64,000 nt of DNA, taken from Kaistia terrae (GTDB lineage: Bacteria > Pseudomonadota > Alphaproteobacteria > Rhizobiales > Kaistiaceae). The notes under the pieces are model-generated. The model was not told the origin of the DNA. It did not search any database and saw only the letters and a list, made by a program, of their open reading frames with translations. Of this stretch, positions 52,571-60,091 are shown one piece after another (positions within the stretch are counted from its first letter, which is position 1; each line of letters begins with the position of its first letter). Position numbers and translations under genes: made by a program. The DNA lies in contig NZ_JAPKNH010000013.1 of NCBI RefSeq assembly GCF_026344005.1, forward strand, positions 60,376 through 124,375, in the 5' to 3' direction.

Positions 52571-52727
52571 ACCCTAGATACAACTAGGCCCGGCCTGCAT
52601 CTCTGCATCCGGGCCATGCGTCGCCATTTGCGATGATCGGCTACACCGTCATCTGGGGGGACTGCCCACGCTCAGGACCTATTCTTGGCCGCGTTGGGGA
52701 ACCAGTCGCTCTCGTCCTGCCCCATCG
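52571..52727 (-). promoter_or_regulatory. Late-operon leader with hairpin and mini-ORF
   Basis: 157 bases between the NusG-like gene and the HNH gene. A perfect 7-base inverted repeat GGCCCGG...CCGGGCC (52587-52593 and 52609-52615) lies just before the HNH gene, and a 17-codon frame (MGQDESDWFPNAAKNRS) starts right behind the NusG-like stop. The hairpin has no U run but is placed like lambda tR' between Q and the late genes. A role as conditional terminator or loading site is inferred. Confidence 0.4.
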
Positions 52728-53435
52728 CTATTCGAGCACATCGATGTCGTCAAGATCGACACGCACTGGGGTCGGGCGCCCGAACAGTTCTAGTTCACAC
52801 TTTACCTCAGCCTCATGGCCACCAGGCGTCACGATAGCCGTGAAGTCAGCGAATGGCCCGCCAGTGATCCTGATCGGGGTTCCTGCCTTTGGCTTCAACA
52901 GGTTAGCCCGCTTCGGCGGCGCACTATCATGCGTTGCGACACGGCGCTCAATGTCAGCAATCGCCTCCCTGTCGAGGCTAACGAAGGTGTCGGCGTCTCT
53001 TTTTAGAACCAGCGACACGCCGGGCACGTCCATCAGCGGCCAGCATGTAGAGACCTTCGGCACGACCTCTACGAAGAGATATCGAGGGTAGAGCGGCACC
53101 TCGATTCGACGCATCGGCTCGCTTGCTTCGCCTTTGTTCCGCTTTTTGCGCTCCGCCCTCAACCCGCCGCGCTTCTTCACCGGCACCCACTTAGCGACGA
53201 TGGGCAGGTAGACCGCCCATCCTCTTAGAGAGAGCGCTGCAGCAGCCCTCCGCTCATCACAACCGCCCGTATAGACGATGAACCAACCCTCGGAAGGCCG
53301 TCGCTCCGACCGCTCAGAGGCGGACGGGAGGAAGTCGACAATCTCGCCGATCTGCCAGATCTTGCCGTGCTGTGCCGTCATGAGATCTACCGCCGCCATT
53401 TCCATTTCAGAGACCACTCGCTTCACTAAATTCAT
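52728..53435 (-). CDS. NusG/RfaH-like transcription antitermination factor
   Basis: 235 residues from ATG 53435. An N-terminal extension of about 48 residues precedes the NGN domain (SEGWFIVYTGGCDERRAAAALSLRGWAVYLPI ... IEVPLYPRYLFVEV), with a Lys/Arg-rich insertion (90-106) before the P-L-Y-P-R-Y-L-F-V strand. Residues 183-235 form a KOW domain (AGTPIRITGGPFADFTAIV). Such factors bind RNA polymerase and suppress pausing or termination. Placed as the last early gene before terminase, it is a likely late-gene antiterminator (the Q position). Confidence 0.85.
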   Translation of the reverse strand: MNLVKRVVSEMEMAAVDLMTAQHGKIWQIGEIVDFLPSASERSERRPSEGWFIVYTGGCDERRAAAALSLRGWAVYLPIVAKWVPVKKRGGLRAERKKRNKGEASEPMRRIEVPLYPRYLFVEVVPKVSTCWPLMDVPGVSLVLKRDADTFVSLDREAIADIERRVATHDSAPPKRANLLKPKAGTPIRITGGPFADFTAIVTPGGHEAEVKCELELFGRPTPVRVDLDDIDVLE

Positions 53436-54588
53436 TCCGGATCTGCCCTTCATGCCCAGGCGGCCACTGGCTCGGCACCTTGATGAAGGGCATGCGCAGG
53501 TCGTTTGCGTTGAAGCGGAAGACGAGATCCTTCGACATCCGATCGGCCCAAGCACGGAACTCCGGCGTCACGGCACCGGATGAATCGCGCACGGCGATCG
53601 TCTCTAGAGCCGCGACGTCCCCCGGCTTCGGCACGGAGTTAGCCGGCACACCAACACCCTGTCGCGGCTGGGCTCCGATAGGAAAAGCCTGATCAAACAT
53701 GAACTTGATCCGCTCGCCGTTCTTCCAGCGCCGCCAGAAGACAACCCACCACATGTCGGTGCCGGGCTCGATTGGCAGCAACGTGCTGCTCGCAGATACG
53801 CCGCCCGCCTTCACAGCCAGATCCAGCCACTTCCGCTCTTCGATGAAGGTGAAGAACCGGCAATGCGCCCTGTCGATGCGCAGCTTTGCGATGAACACCG
53901 GCACCGCAGCGCTTGCAGCGGCTCGATCAGCCTCGGAGAGCCGCAGCCAGCTGCCGTGCGACCGGACGATGTTGTCGGTGTCCTGCTTCGGCCATTGCCG
54001 AAACTGAGACATGAACGCCTCATCGGCCCGCGCTACCTCGGCCAGTGCGGCTCGCTCGGCCCCGGCGTCGAGCTTTTTACGAATTTCCAATCCAGAGCCC
54101 AGCGGCGAGCGCGCGTCTCTCTCCAAGTCGTTATTAGAAGAGGTCGTTCTATTGGATGCCGGTTCTGGACCGGCATCCCCATGCCGGTTCTGGGGCGGCA
54201 TGGGGGATGCCGGTATACCGGCATGGGGGGGCGCAGTATCGCCCGAGATGTCGTCGTCGTCCTCATCCAATTCATCAGAGTTATTGATGAATTCAGCCGG
54301 GCGTTTGTCGTCGAGCAGCACGCGATATTCATGCGACCGCTTACCGTTGTTCGGATGAAACCGTTCCTGCTGCTGTACGTATCCGCATTCGACAAGGATC
54401 GAAATGGCGGCCTGAATGGTCGAGCGGGCACACTGCAGCTGCCCCGCCATCTTCACCTGGCTGCGCGAACACCATCCACCGCGATCCGTGTGCCGGCCGA
54501 GGATGCAAAGCACCTGCAGTGCCTTGCCCTTGAGGCGAGGATCGGTCGCAGCGTCGCCATGAATGATCGAATAGCGAGGTCCGCTCAC
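53407..54588 (-). CDS. Replication initiator, lambda O-like, with winged helix N terminus
   Basis: 393 residues. N-terminal 90 residues form a helix-turn-helix (GGWCSRSQVKMAGQLQCARSTIQAAISILVECGYV) of the type used by phage and plasmid initiators; residues 100-160 are a low-complexity Asp/Pro/Asn linker whose DNA carries palindromic iterons; the C-terminal half (from WPKQDTDNIVRSHGSWLRL) is unique. Lambda O has the same plan with ori iterons inside the gene. No helicase loader is recognisable next to it; the DnaA-domain protein upstream may serve. It overlaps the NusG-like gene by 29 bases. Confidence 0.7.
   Translation of the reverse strand: MSGPRYSIIHGDAATDPRLKGKALQVLCILGRHTDRGGWCSRSQVKMAGQLQCARSTIQAAISILVECGYVQQQERFHPNNGKRSHEYRVLLDDKRPAEFINNSDELDEDDDDISGDTAPPHAGIPASPMPPQNRHGDAGPEPASNRTTSSNNDLERDARSPLGSGLEIRKKLDAGAERAALAEVARADEAFMSQFRQWPKQDTDNIVRSHGSWLRLSEADRAAASAAVPVFIAKLRIDRAHCRFFTFIEERKWLDLAVKAGGVSASSTLLPIEPGTDMWWVVFWRRWKNGERIKFMFDQAFPIGAQPRQGVGVPANSVPKPGDVAALETIAVRDSSGAVTPEFRAWADRMSKDLVFRFNANDLRMPFIKVPSQWPPGHEGQIRNEFSEASGL
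54154..54293. other. Candidate phage replication origin (iterons in initiator gene)
   Basis: Three palindromic iterons: 54156-54176 and 54181-54201 (ATGCCGG-TTCTGG-type centre, GGCAT end) and 54207-54224 (ATGCCGGTATACCGGCAT, perfect). They are 4-5 bases apart. About 45 bases on, 54269-54293 is a perfect AT-rich inverted repeat AATTCATCA-N7-TGATGAATT. The sequence encodes only low-complexity linker residues, so it is free to serve as ori. Confidence 0.65.
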
Positions 54589-55073
54589 AGGCTTGCCTCC
54601 GCGCCGATGCGTTCGGCGTGCCTACGCATCCCATGCAGCACGGTCGTGTGATCCCGTCCGAAGAAGCGGCCGATCTGTGGCAGCGAAAGGCTGGTCTCGT
54701 TGGCGGCCCGGTACATGATTTCGTGCCGCGCTCGCGCCAACGCTCGATCCTGTCGCCGCGAGAAAAGCTCGTGTTCCTTGAAGCCACACCGAAGCATGAC
54801 CTCGCCGGAGATCTCGCGGATTCGCGCCAGATCCTCGTCTGTCGCCGCCCGGCGTGCCGGCTTGGCGGCAATCGCTGCGGTTGCCTGCTCGCAGGCCGGT
54901 TGAAGGCGACGGCGCGCGGCCAGCATCTCTCGTTGCAAGCGCGCCACGGCTTTGCGGGCCTCTTCGCCAGGTGGTTTCGCGCCGTGATGGATGAGCAGCA
55001 AGGCGAGTGATCGCCGGCAGGCTGCAACCCGCATTTCGCGCGTCATCAGCAGTTCTTCAGGTGACAGATTCAT
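54585..55073 (-). CDS. DnaA domain IV (DnaA-box-binding) protein
   Basis: 162 residues from ATG 55073 (ATGA overlap with the methyltransferase gene). A helical N-terminal half (TREMRVAACRRSLALLLIHH, LQREMLAARRRLQPACEQAT) precedes residues 88-158 matching the C-terminal DNA-binding domain of DnaA: SRRQDRALARARHEIMYRA, SLPQIGRFFGRDHTTVLHG. The D-H-T-T-V-x-H signature that contacts the DnaA box is intact; no AAA+ ATPase domain exists. It may target host or phage DnaA boxes, either starting phage replication or competing with host DnaA. Placed beside the O-like initiator. Confidence 0.85.
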   Translation of the reverse strand: MNLSPEELLMTREMRVAACRRSLALLLIHHGAKPPGEEARKAVARLQREMLAARRRLQPACEQATAAIAAKPARRAATDEDLARIREISGEVMLRCGFKEHELFSRRQDRALARARHEIMYRAANETSLSLPQIGRFFGRDHTTVLHGMRRHAERIGAEASL

Positions 55074-56296
55074 GCGCTGACCTCCGGCGCTTCCAAACCC
55101 CAGACGTCCCAACCCGGCCGCGCGCGGCGGGCGTTGAGCTCAATCTTGGGAAGGTTCGGGAAATAGGCTTCGATAAGCTCATAGAACTTGTCGGGCTTGG
55201 CCGAGTGTTCGCCGACTGTAGCATCAAGGAGCGAACCCCATTGCTCGCCCATCGCCGGCGCCGGGACGTTGCCGATCGTCCCAATCAGAAGCAGCTCATG
55301 CTGGTTCCGGTTCCAATAGCCGTTGCCGATCCGGTCTTTGCCCCAGATGAAGTGCGACTTGTACTCGAAGCCCCAATTCTCCATGACGCGGAGCGCGGCC
55401 TTGAGCATCGGCGCGGTGGCCCAGAGGAACAGGACGCAATCTTTTGCCGCGATGATGCCGACTGGACGCAGGACGATGTCGTTCGTCGGGGTCGTCGGAT
55501 AGTGATTGTCTGCCGCGCGATCCATACCGGTCTCGCGGCTATAGGGCTCGAAGCGCCACTCCGGATCCGCATAGATGACGCCGTAGCGCTTGTCGGGCAG
55601 CGCCCGCTGTCGGCTGGCCAGCGCCGCCTCGCGCCCGGCGCGCTTTGCCTTCTTTTCGGCCGTCTTCGTGTCCCGCAGCCGCCTGATCGCGGCGCTCAGC
55701 GCGCGCGGATCGACACTGTCGACGATGCGTTTTTGCTCTGCCAACGGCAGCGAGGCGATTTCCGCCGCCGCCGAAACCGAGATCCGGCCGCCATCCACGG
55801 CAGCCACCAGTTCGGTGGCGCCATGGGCGAGCACGTCGCGCGCCGTCGTCACACTGCGATCGGACACGCTGGCGACGCGGGCCGCCTCTTCCTGGCTGAC
55901 TTTCCGCAAACTTGCGGAAGGTTCGGCAAGGTCGGTCCGTTCGCCCTGCCGCATGGTGGCGACGCGCGCGGCGACGAGCGCCCGCTGGCTCGGCGAAAGC
56001 TGTCGACGATGCAGGTTCTTCGACATCACATAGGCAAGCGGATCGCTGCCACGGAACTGGCGGGTGTGGACGGTGGCGCCGACGGCGAGCGCGGCGCGAT
56101 ATCGGTTGCGCCCATCGAGGATCGCGCCTTCGAGAAGCTCGATCGGCTCCTGCAGGCCGTTTGCGGCGATGTCGGCCATGAGGTCGTCGAAGGCTTCGCC
56201 CTCGATCAACGGGAACAGGTTCGCGAGCGCGTGAAACGGCAACTGGCCGACCGCCGCCGGCACGTCGCCCGGTTGCCAGGGGACGAGCGCCGTCAT
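55070..56296 (-). CDS. ParB-like domain fused to MT-A70 adenine methyltransferase
   Basis: 408 residues. Residues 15-110 are a ParB/Srx-type domain (ILDGRNRYRAALAVG, NLHRRQLSPSQRALVAA), followed by an HTH-like linker (VSQEEAARVASVSDRSVTTARDVL). From about 237 an MT-A70 N6-adenine methyltransferase domain: GVIYADPEWRFEP has the catalytic motif as DPEW instead of the usual DPPW, then HYPTTPTNDI, LFLWATAPML and FIWGKDRIGNGYWNRNQHELLLIG. Phage MTases of this type methylate adenine to avoid restriction or time replication. DPEW may alter activity. Confidence 0.85.
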   Translation of the reverse strand: MTALVPWQPGDVPAAVGQLPFHALANLFPLIEGEAFDDLMADIAANGLQEPIELLEGAILDGRNRYRAALAVGATVHTRQFRGSDPLAYVMSKNLHRRQLSPSQRALVAARVATMRQGERTDLAEPSASLRKVSQEEAARVASVSDRSVTTARDVLAHGATELVAAVDGGRISVSAAAEIASLPLAEQKRIVDSVDPRALSAAIRRLRDTKTAEKKAKRAGREAALASRQRALPDKRYGVIYADPEWRFEPYSRETGMDRAADNHYPTTPTNDIVLRPVGIIAAKDCVLFLWATAPMLKAALRVMENWGFEYKSHFIWGKDRIGNGYWNRNQHELLLIGTIGNVPAPAMGEQWGSLLDATVGEHSAKPDKFYELIEAYFPNLPKIELNARRARPGWDVWGLEAPEVSA

Positions 56297-56703
56297 GCTG
56301 CCACCTCAGGCCGCGAAAGCGCGGCGTTGAAGGCGTCGATCATCGCGATCGCGCGCAGTTTCGCATCGGCGTCGAGGTAGTACCCCTGCCCCCACACGGT
56401 GCTTATCGTGACACCGTGGATCTTCAGTTTCTTGCGGATCTTGCAGATGAAAACATCGATGATCTTGATGTGCGGCAGATCACCATCATGGTGATGGTCA
56501 TAAGCGCCGTTCATCAGCTGCTCTTTGGTGCAGACGTCCCGCTTCATCAACATCAGGAAGATCCGCGCCTCATGCGCCGTCAGGCCAAGGCCGGGCGGCA
56601 GGCGCAGCTGCGCCTCGGCGTCGCGCTCGAGCGTCTCGACACGGTCGCGAAGAACGGCGTTCTCCGCCTCGAGCATGGCCACCTGCGCCGCCAGATCAGC
56701 CAT
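56293..56703 (-). CDS. CtrA-type winged-helix regulator without receiver domain
   Basis: 136 residues from ATG 56703. A short coiled coil (LEAENAVLRDRVETLERDAEA) replaces the receiver domain, then an OmpR/PhoB-type winged helix: LTAHEARIFLMLMKRD, TKEQLMNGAY, and PHIKIIDVFICKIRKKLKIHG...TVWGQGYYL. The KIIDVFICKxRKKL recognition-helix sequence is that of CtrA, the cell-cycle master regulator of Alphaproteobacteria. Without phosphorylation control it may dimerise constitutively by its coiled coil. Overlaps both neighbours by a few bases; early operon. Confidence 0.85.
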   Translation of the reverse strand: MADLAAQVAMLEAENAVLRDRVETLERDAEAQLRLPPGLGLTAHEARIFLMLMKRDVCTKEQLMNGAYDHHHDGDLPHIKIIDVFICKIRKKLKIHGVTISTVWGQGYYLDADAKLRAIAMIDAFNAALSRPEVAA

Positions 56704-57580
56704 TGCGGGCCTGCCGCTGTTTCGGCGTCGCGCGGTACCAGGCAATGGCGAGGGCGCGAGACATCGGCATTTTCATGCCCTTGCGCACCGTCGACTCGGC
56801 ATGGCCCAGCCATTGGCGCGCGGACTTGGAGCGGATCGTGGCCGTCAGGTCGACCGGGTCGAGCGAATCCTTCCACTCCGGCTCGGTCAGAAGCGCCGTG
56901 ACGGCGCCGATCTCAGCCGAGGCCAGCGGCGCGCGCTGCGCATCGATCAGGACCTTCAGCATTCTCGCCGTGAAGTTGACGCCGCGCCGCTCGGTAATCG
57001 TTCGCAGCCCGGCGATGGCCATGGTATCGCCGATCTTGAAGACGCCCTGCGCGGGCGGGCTGCGCAGGATCCTCGCGCCCGACTTTTCGCAGGCCTGGTT
57101 CATGGCAACCGCGATCTCGTCGCCGGCGGCGAGCGCGGCGTAATAGATCTGGTTGCTGGTCATCGCAACGCGGTCCGAATTGTGCCGGACAAACGCCATC
57201 GCGCGCTTCGCCAACTCGGCCGCATCGACGACCATGACGGGAATCGTGTCGATGCCGGGATGGCTCGCAGCCGCGATTGCGGTGTGCTGGCCGTCGATGA
57301 CCATAAGCACACCGTCGTCGCCCTCGGCGCAAACCGGCGGCTTGAACGAGTCCCATGACCAGTTGCCGACGATGCGACGGATCAGGGTAATCGACTTGTC
57401 GGCCAGTTCGCGCTGATACCGGTCCTCGACGCAAAGCGTGGCCGGATCGACCCAGCGAAACGCGGGCCGATCGGCCGCGACCACGTTCGGCTCGACACCG
57501 ACAATCGGGATCGCCTTGATCGGCCGGAAGCCCGGAACCATGGCGGCAATGTCGCCGCCGGACACGTCATGCTTGCTCAT
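56696..57580 (-). CDS. ParB/sulfiredoxin-fold domain protein
   Basis: 294 residues. Residues about 40-125 show the ParB-like nuclease fold: DRYQRELADKSITLIRRIVGNW then LMVIDGQHTAIAAASH (ParB box II-like, DGQHR-type) and IPVMVVDAAELAKRAMAFVRHN. The C-terminal half is helical. Many phages encode such proteins ahead of DNA modification genes; roles range from partition to nuclease or regulatory functions. No partition ParA is present here. Confidence 0.75.
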   Translation of the reverse strand: MSKHDVSGGDIAAMVPGFRPIKAIPIVGVEPNVVAADRPAFRWVDPATLCVEDRYQRELADKSITLIRRIVGNWSWDSFKPPVCAEGDDGVLMVIDGQHTAIAAASHPGIDTIPVMVVDAAELAKRAMAFVRHNSDRVAMTSNQIYYAALAAGDEIAVAMNQACEKSGARILRSPPAQGVFKIGDTMAIAGLRTITERRGVNFTARMLKVLIDAQRAPLASAEIGAVTALLTEPEWKDSLDPVDLTATIRSKSARQWLGHAESTVRKGMKMPMSRALAIAWYRATPKQRQARNG

Positions 57581-57604
57581 ACGCCATGCCTCCGTTCAAT
57601 GAAT

Positions 57605-57928
57605 TCAGCGTGTTTCACTAGGTGTTTCGCGTGGAACCGGCGCCTCGGGCGGGTTGACCAGGCGCTTGCCGGTTTTCGGATCTACGAGGAACCAGTAGGG
57701 ATTGGCGTCGATCCAGAGGCAGAGCCGCAGCATGTTGCCAGCCGAGATCGCCTGCGCCCGCTCGGCGCGGCAATGCGTGGCGTAGGAAATGCCGGTAATG
57801 TCGGCTGCCGCCCTCATGCTGACACCGATGATCTCGGTGCGATGCGCGTGGACGAAGAGCCCGAACGTCTGGTGATCGATGTCCCAGCCGATCGCCGCGC
57901 GCGCTGCGGTGTCGGACCTGTTCAGCAT
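57605..57928 (-). CDS. XRE-like helix-turn-helix protein
   Basis: 107 residues. The segment MRAAADITGISYATHCRAERAQAISAGNMLRLCLWIDANPYWFL fits the five-helix Cro/XRE fold ending with the usual hydrophobic W-x-x-x-x-P-x-x-F. Short extensions at both ends. Likely an early regulator. One-base overlap with the GapR-like gene. Confidence 0.6.
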   Translation of the reverse strand: MLNRSDTAARAAIGWDIDHQTFGLFVHAHRTEIIGVSMRAAADITGISYATHCRAERAQAISAGNMLRLCLWIDANPYWFLVDPKTGKRLVNPPEAPVPRETPSETR

Positions 57929-58260
57929 CAGACCATCCCCAGCGCGTTTTTGTAGAGCTCGAGGATCGCCTCTTCCTCTTCAAGCACGCCGGCGTCTTTC
58001 TTCCGCAGCGATACGATCCTTCGCAGCGCCTTGGTGTCATAGCCGTTGGCCTTGGCCTCGCCATAGACGCCCTTGATGTCGTCGGCGATCGCCTTCTTCT
58101 CTTCCTCGAGGCGCTCGATGCGCTCGACGATCGAGCGCAGCTGCGCGGCGGCGACACCGTTGATGTAGCCGCCTTCGCTCTCTTGGGAATCGGGCTTCAA
58201 GTCCCTGCCCGGCCGGGCGCGACCGGTGGCATAGGGGTCGTAAGTGTCTTCATCGGTCAT
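57928..58260 (-). CDS. GapR-like nucleoid-associated protein (DUF2312)
   Basis: 110 residues. A disordered N terminus (about 32 residues) precedes the GapR core: [57 protein letters not shown], with dimerising coiled coil and the KxxGYDxKxxRxxxxLRK basic clamp. Cellular GapR binds overtwisted DNA ahead of replication/transcription and stimulates topoisomerases; phage copies are known from annotations. Here it belongs to the early operon and may help phage replication or disturb the host copy. Confidence 0.88.
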   Translation of the reverse strand: MTDEDTYDPYATGRARPGRDLKPDSQESEGGYINGVAAAQLRSIVERIERLEEEKKAIADDIKGVYGEAKANGYDTKALRRIVSLRKKDAGVLEEEEAILELYKNALGMV

Positions 58261-58499
58261 GATGCGCCTCCGAAAAGCTCGGCCTGGCCAACCTCTGCCG
58301 GCGGCGTCACAAGGGCCTCTTGCTCGGCCAGCCAGCGGGGAATCGTGACGATCGCCCGCTTGTCGCCAGCCATGGCGACGTCCAGGTGGACGAGCGCGAC
58401 CCAGACCGCGTTGCGCAGATCACCGTCTCGCGACAGCCGCACCGCCCGATCGCCGCGCGCGTGGACATAGAGGTCGAGCGTCAGGATGGGAGAAGCCAC
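58257..58499 (-). CDS. Hypothetical early phage protein
   Basis: 80 residues, predicted alpha/beta, not recognised ([29 protein letters not shown]). Start overlaps the HD gene end by 19 bases and its stop overlaps GapR by 4, so it is translationally coupled in the early operon. Confidence 0.5.
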   Translation of the reverse strand: MASPILTLDLYVHARGDRAVRLSRDGDLRNAVWVALVHLDVAMAGDKRAIVTIPRWLAEQEALVTPPAEVGQAELFGGAS

Positions 58500-59176
58500 G
58501 GCTCACCTCCTGAGGACTTTGCCTCGACATTGCGCGGGTGCCAGGCACGAAGGCGCGCCATCCACTCGCGCGCGACGTCGAGGCGATTGCCGACGCGGAA
58601 GAAGTCCCAGCCTTCAAGGCTGCGGATGGGCGCGGCTGTCTCGACATTGTTCGCCCACGGCCCGGGCGACGGCCCCATCAGTTCGTCGCGCTCGCGCCGG
58701 AGCATGCGAAGATCCATGTCGGCAACGATGCCGTGATGGTAGGGCGAGAGCGGCCAGCTGAGGCCCAGCCTGCGATAGATCTCGGTGTCGATGCCCCCCT
58801 TCAACACCTTGAGCGTGCTGCGGATCATGCCGTTCGCAGGTCGCCCGAGCCGGTCGACGGCGATGCGGTCGAGGGCGGAGACGAATGGCGCCGTCAAGTC
58901 GCCGATCAGGGCTTCATGCGCATCGTGAAGCAGGAACGCCAGCGCCGCATCGGTGTCGCCGCAGGTTTCCTGAAGCACGGCATCCGCGCCCAGATAGGAA
59001 TGCTGCGCGGTAGAGAAGCCCGCGCTGTCGAGACGGCGGGTGTGCCCGGCGAAGCGGTTGGCCAGCGCAAGCGGGATGGCAATGTCGACCATCATGTCGA
59101 TGGCCGAGAGATCTGGCCGTGCGAGGTCGACAGCAAGGCCGGAGCGCGTCTGCATCCAGATCATGACTTGATCCAT
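58481..59176 (-). CDS. HD-domain phosphohydrolase (YfbR-like nucleotidase)
   Basis: 231 residues. HD motifs: RFAGHTRR, STAQHSYLGA (His), FLLHDAHEALIGDLTAPF (His-Asp), and PLSPYHHGIVADMDLRMLRRERDELM (later Asp). The phage versions resemble 5'-deoxynucleotidase YfbR and probably tune the dNTP pool during phage replication. Start TTTGATCCATTCG overlaps the small membrane protein by 16 bases. Confidence 0.8.
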   Translation of the reverse strand: MDQVMIWMQTRSGLAVDLARPDLSAIDMMVDIAIPLALANRFAGHTRRLDSAGFSTAQHSYLGADAVLQETCGDTDAALAFLLHDAHEALIGDLTAPFVSALDRIAVDRLGRPANGMIRSTLKVLKGGIDTEIYRRLGLSWPLSPYHHGIVADMDLRMLRRERDELMGPSPGPWANNVETAAPIRSLEGWDFFRVGNRLDVAREWMARLRAWHPRNVEAKSSGGEPWLLPS

Positions 59177-59313
59177 TCGATGGTGGTAGAAATGATCTTC
59201 GCCCCGGTCAGGAGCAGGGCGGCGGAGCCGGTGAGCCAGAGCGCGATCACGCCGATGACCCTCCAGAGGTGGTCGCGACGAGCGTCGGTGGCGGGATGAT
59301 CGGAGGCGCCCAT
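59161..59313 (-). CDS. 50-residue single-span membrane protein
   Basis: ATG 59313 lies one base past the stop of the previous gene (TGACATG), and its end overlaps the HD gene by 16 bases. Sequence: hydrophilic MGASDHPATDARRDHLW, membrane helix VIGVIALWLTGSAALLLTGA, short tail. Tight packing in the operon argues it is real; function unknown (superinfection or host-takeover peptides are often of this kind). Confidence 0.6.
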   Translation of the reverse strand: MGASDHPATDARRDHLWRVIGVIALWLTGSAALLLTGAKIISTTIEWIKS

Positions 59314-59314
59314 G

Positions 59315-59785
59315 TCAGGAGCCCTTCGCCGCGACCGAGGCCAATTTCCAAAGGATCTGATCGACCCCTTGGCTCACGTCGGAGAATTCCTTGATGGCCT
59401 TGCGCGCGGCGGCGGGCGTGTTCCGCAACGCCACTTCCGCGAGCGCTGCCGTTGCCTCGGATTGTTCCTTGGCGATCGCGCCAAGTTCAGCAATCAGCTC
59501 ATCTTTGGCCGCGCTGGCGTTGTCATCGAACCGCACGACATGGCAGTGCGCGAACGATGCAAAGAAGTCTGCGAAAGCTGCGCCGCCACCTGAAACCCCG
59601 AGCAACAACATGTGGTCGCGAGATAGCTTTTCGGGATGATTGTCCAGGCAGGCCCGCGACAGGAAGCTTTCGTCGACGCCGAGCAGGAACGCGACCTTCT
59701 TACGGCCTCCAGCGGCGATGATCGCCTCATGGCAGGCCTTCTTGAAAAGAGTGATCGTGCCCTCGGGCAAAGCGAAATCAGTCAC
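59315..59785 (-). CDS. Early phage regulator-like protein (CII position)
   Basis: 156 residues from GTG 59785, which has AAAGGGG 6 bases upstream; the frame remains open to 59947 and a longer form cannot be excluded. Residues about 18-45 (AIIAAGGRKKVAFLLGVDESFLSRACLDN) resemble a helix-turn-helix; the C-terminal half is Ala-rich helical (LIAELGAIAKEQSEATAALAEVAL). It is the first sizeable gene after cro, the position of cII in lambda. Family not identified. Confidence 0.55.
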   Translation of the reverse strand: MTDFALPEGTITLFKKACHEAIIAAGGRKKVAFLLGVDESFLSRACLDNHPEKLSRDHMLLLGVSGGGAAFADFFASFAHCHVVRFDDNASAAKDELIAELGAIAKEQSEATAALAEVALRNTPAAARKAIKEFSDVSQGVDQILWKLASVAAKGS

Positions 59786-60091
59786 GAAAAACCCCTTTGG
59801 TTTATTCGCTGCGTCGGCGGCTTGGGTCTGGCAGAAAGAGGTCGTCAGAAGCGCGTCACGGAGGGCCACGCAGATGTCGACCATCAGGATGCTGATCGCC
59901 GCCAAAATGGAGCGGGCGCGGCTGAAGGAGGCCCCGGCCCGCTCCAAGTCTGGGGAGGAAGGAACCTACGCGCCGGCCAACGGCGCGCAGGGCAGTCACG
60001 ATCACCGCGCGGGGAATCCGGCGATCGCTTTTCGGTCCGGCCACCGCCGGAAAGTCAGAGCCCTCAGCGGAGCACAGGCGATGCTCGATCG
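59786..60091 (-). other. 306-bp region between cro-like and CII-position genes
   Basis: No convincing gene. A 79-codon minus frame begins with ATG overlapping the cro stop, but its C-terminal half (GRGLLQPRPLHFGGDQHPDGRHLRG) looks like antiphase reading. A second frame upstream of GTG 59785 (ILAAISILMVDICVALRDALL) could be an N-terminal extension of the next protein. No hairpin with U tract was seen. Confidence 0.35.

Noticed and set aside
54154..54224. CRISPR array
   Set aside because: Three short palindromic repeats only 4-5 bases apart with no spacer-length gaps and no cas genes; iterons fit better.
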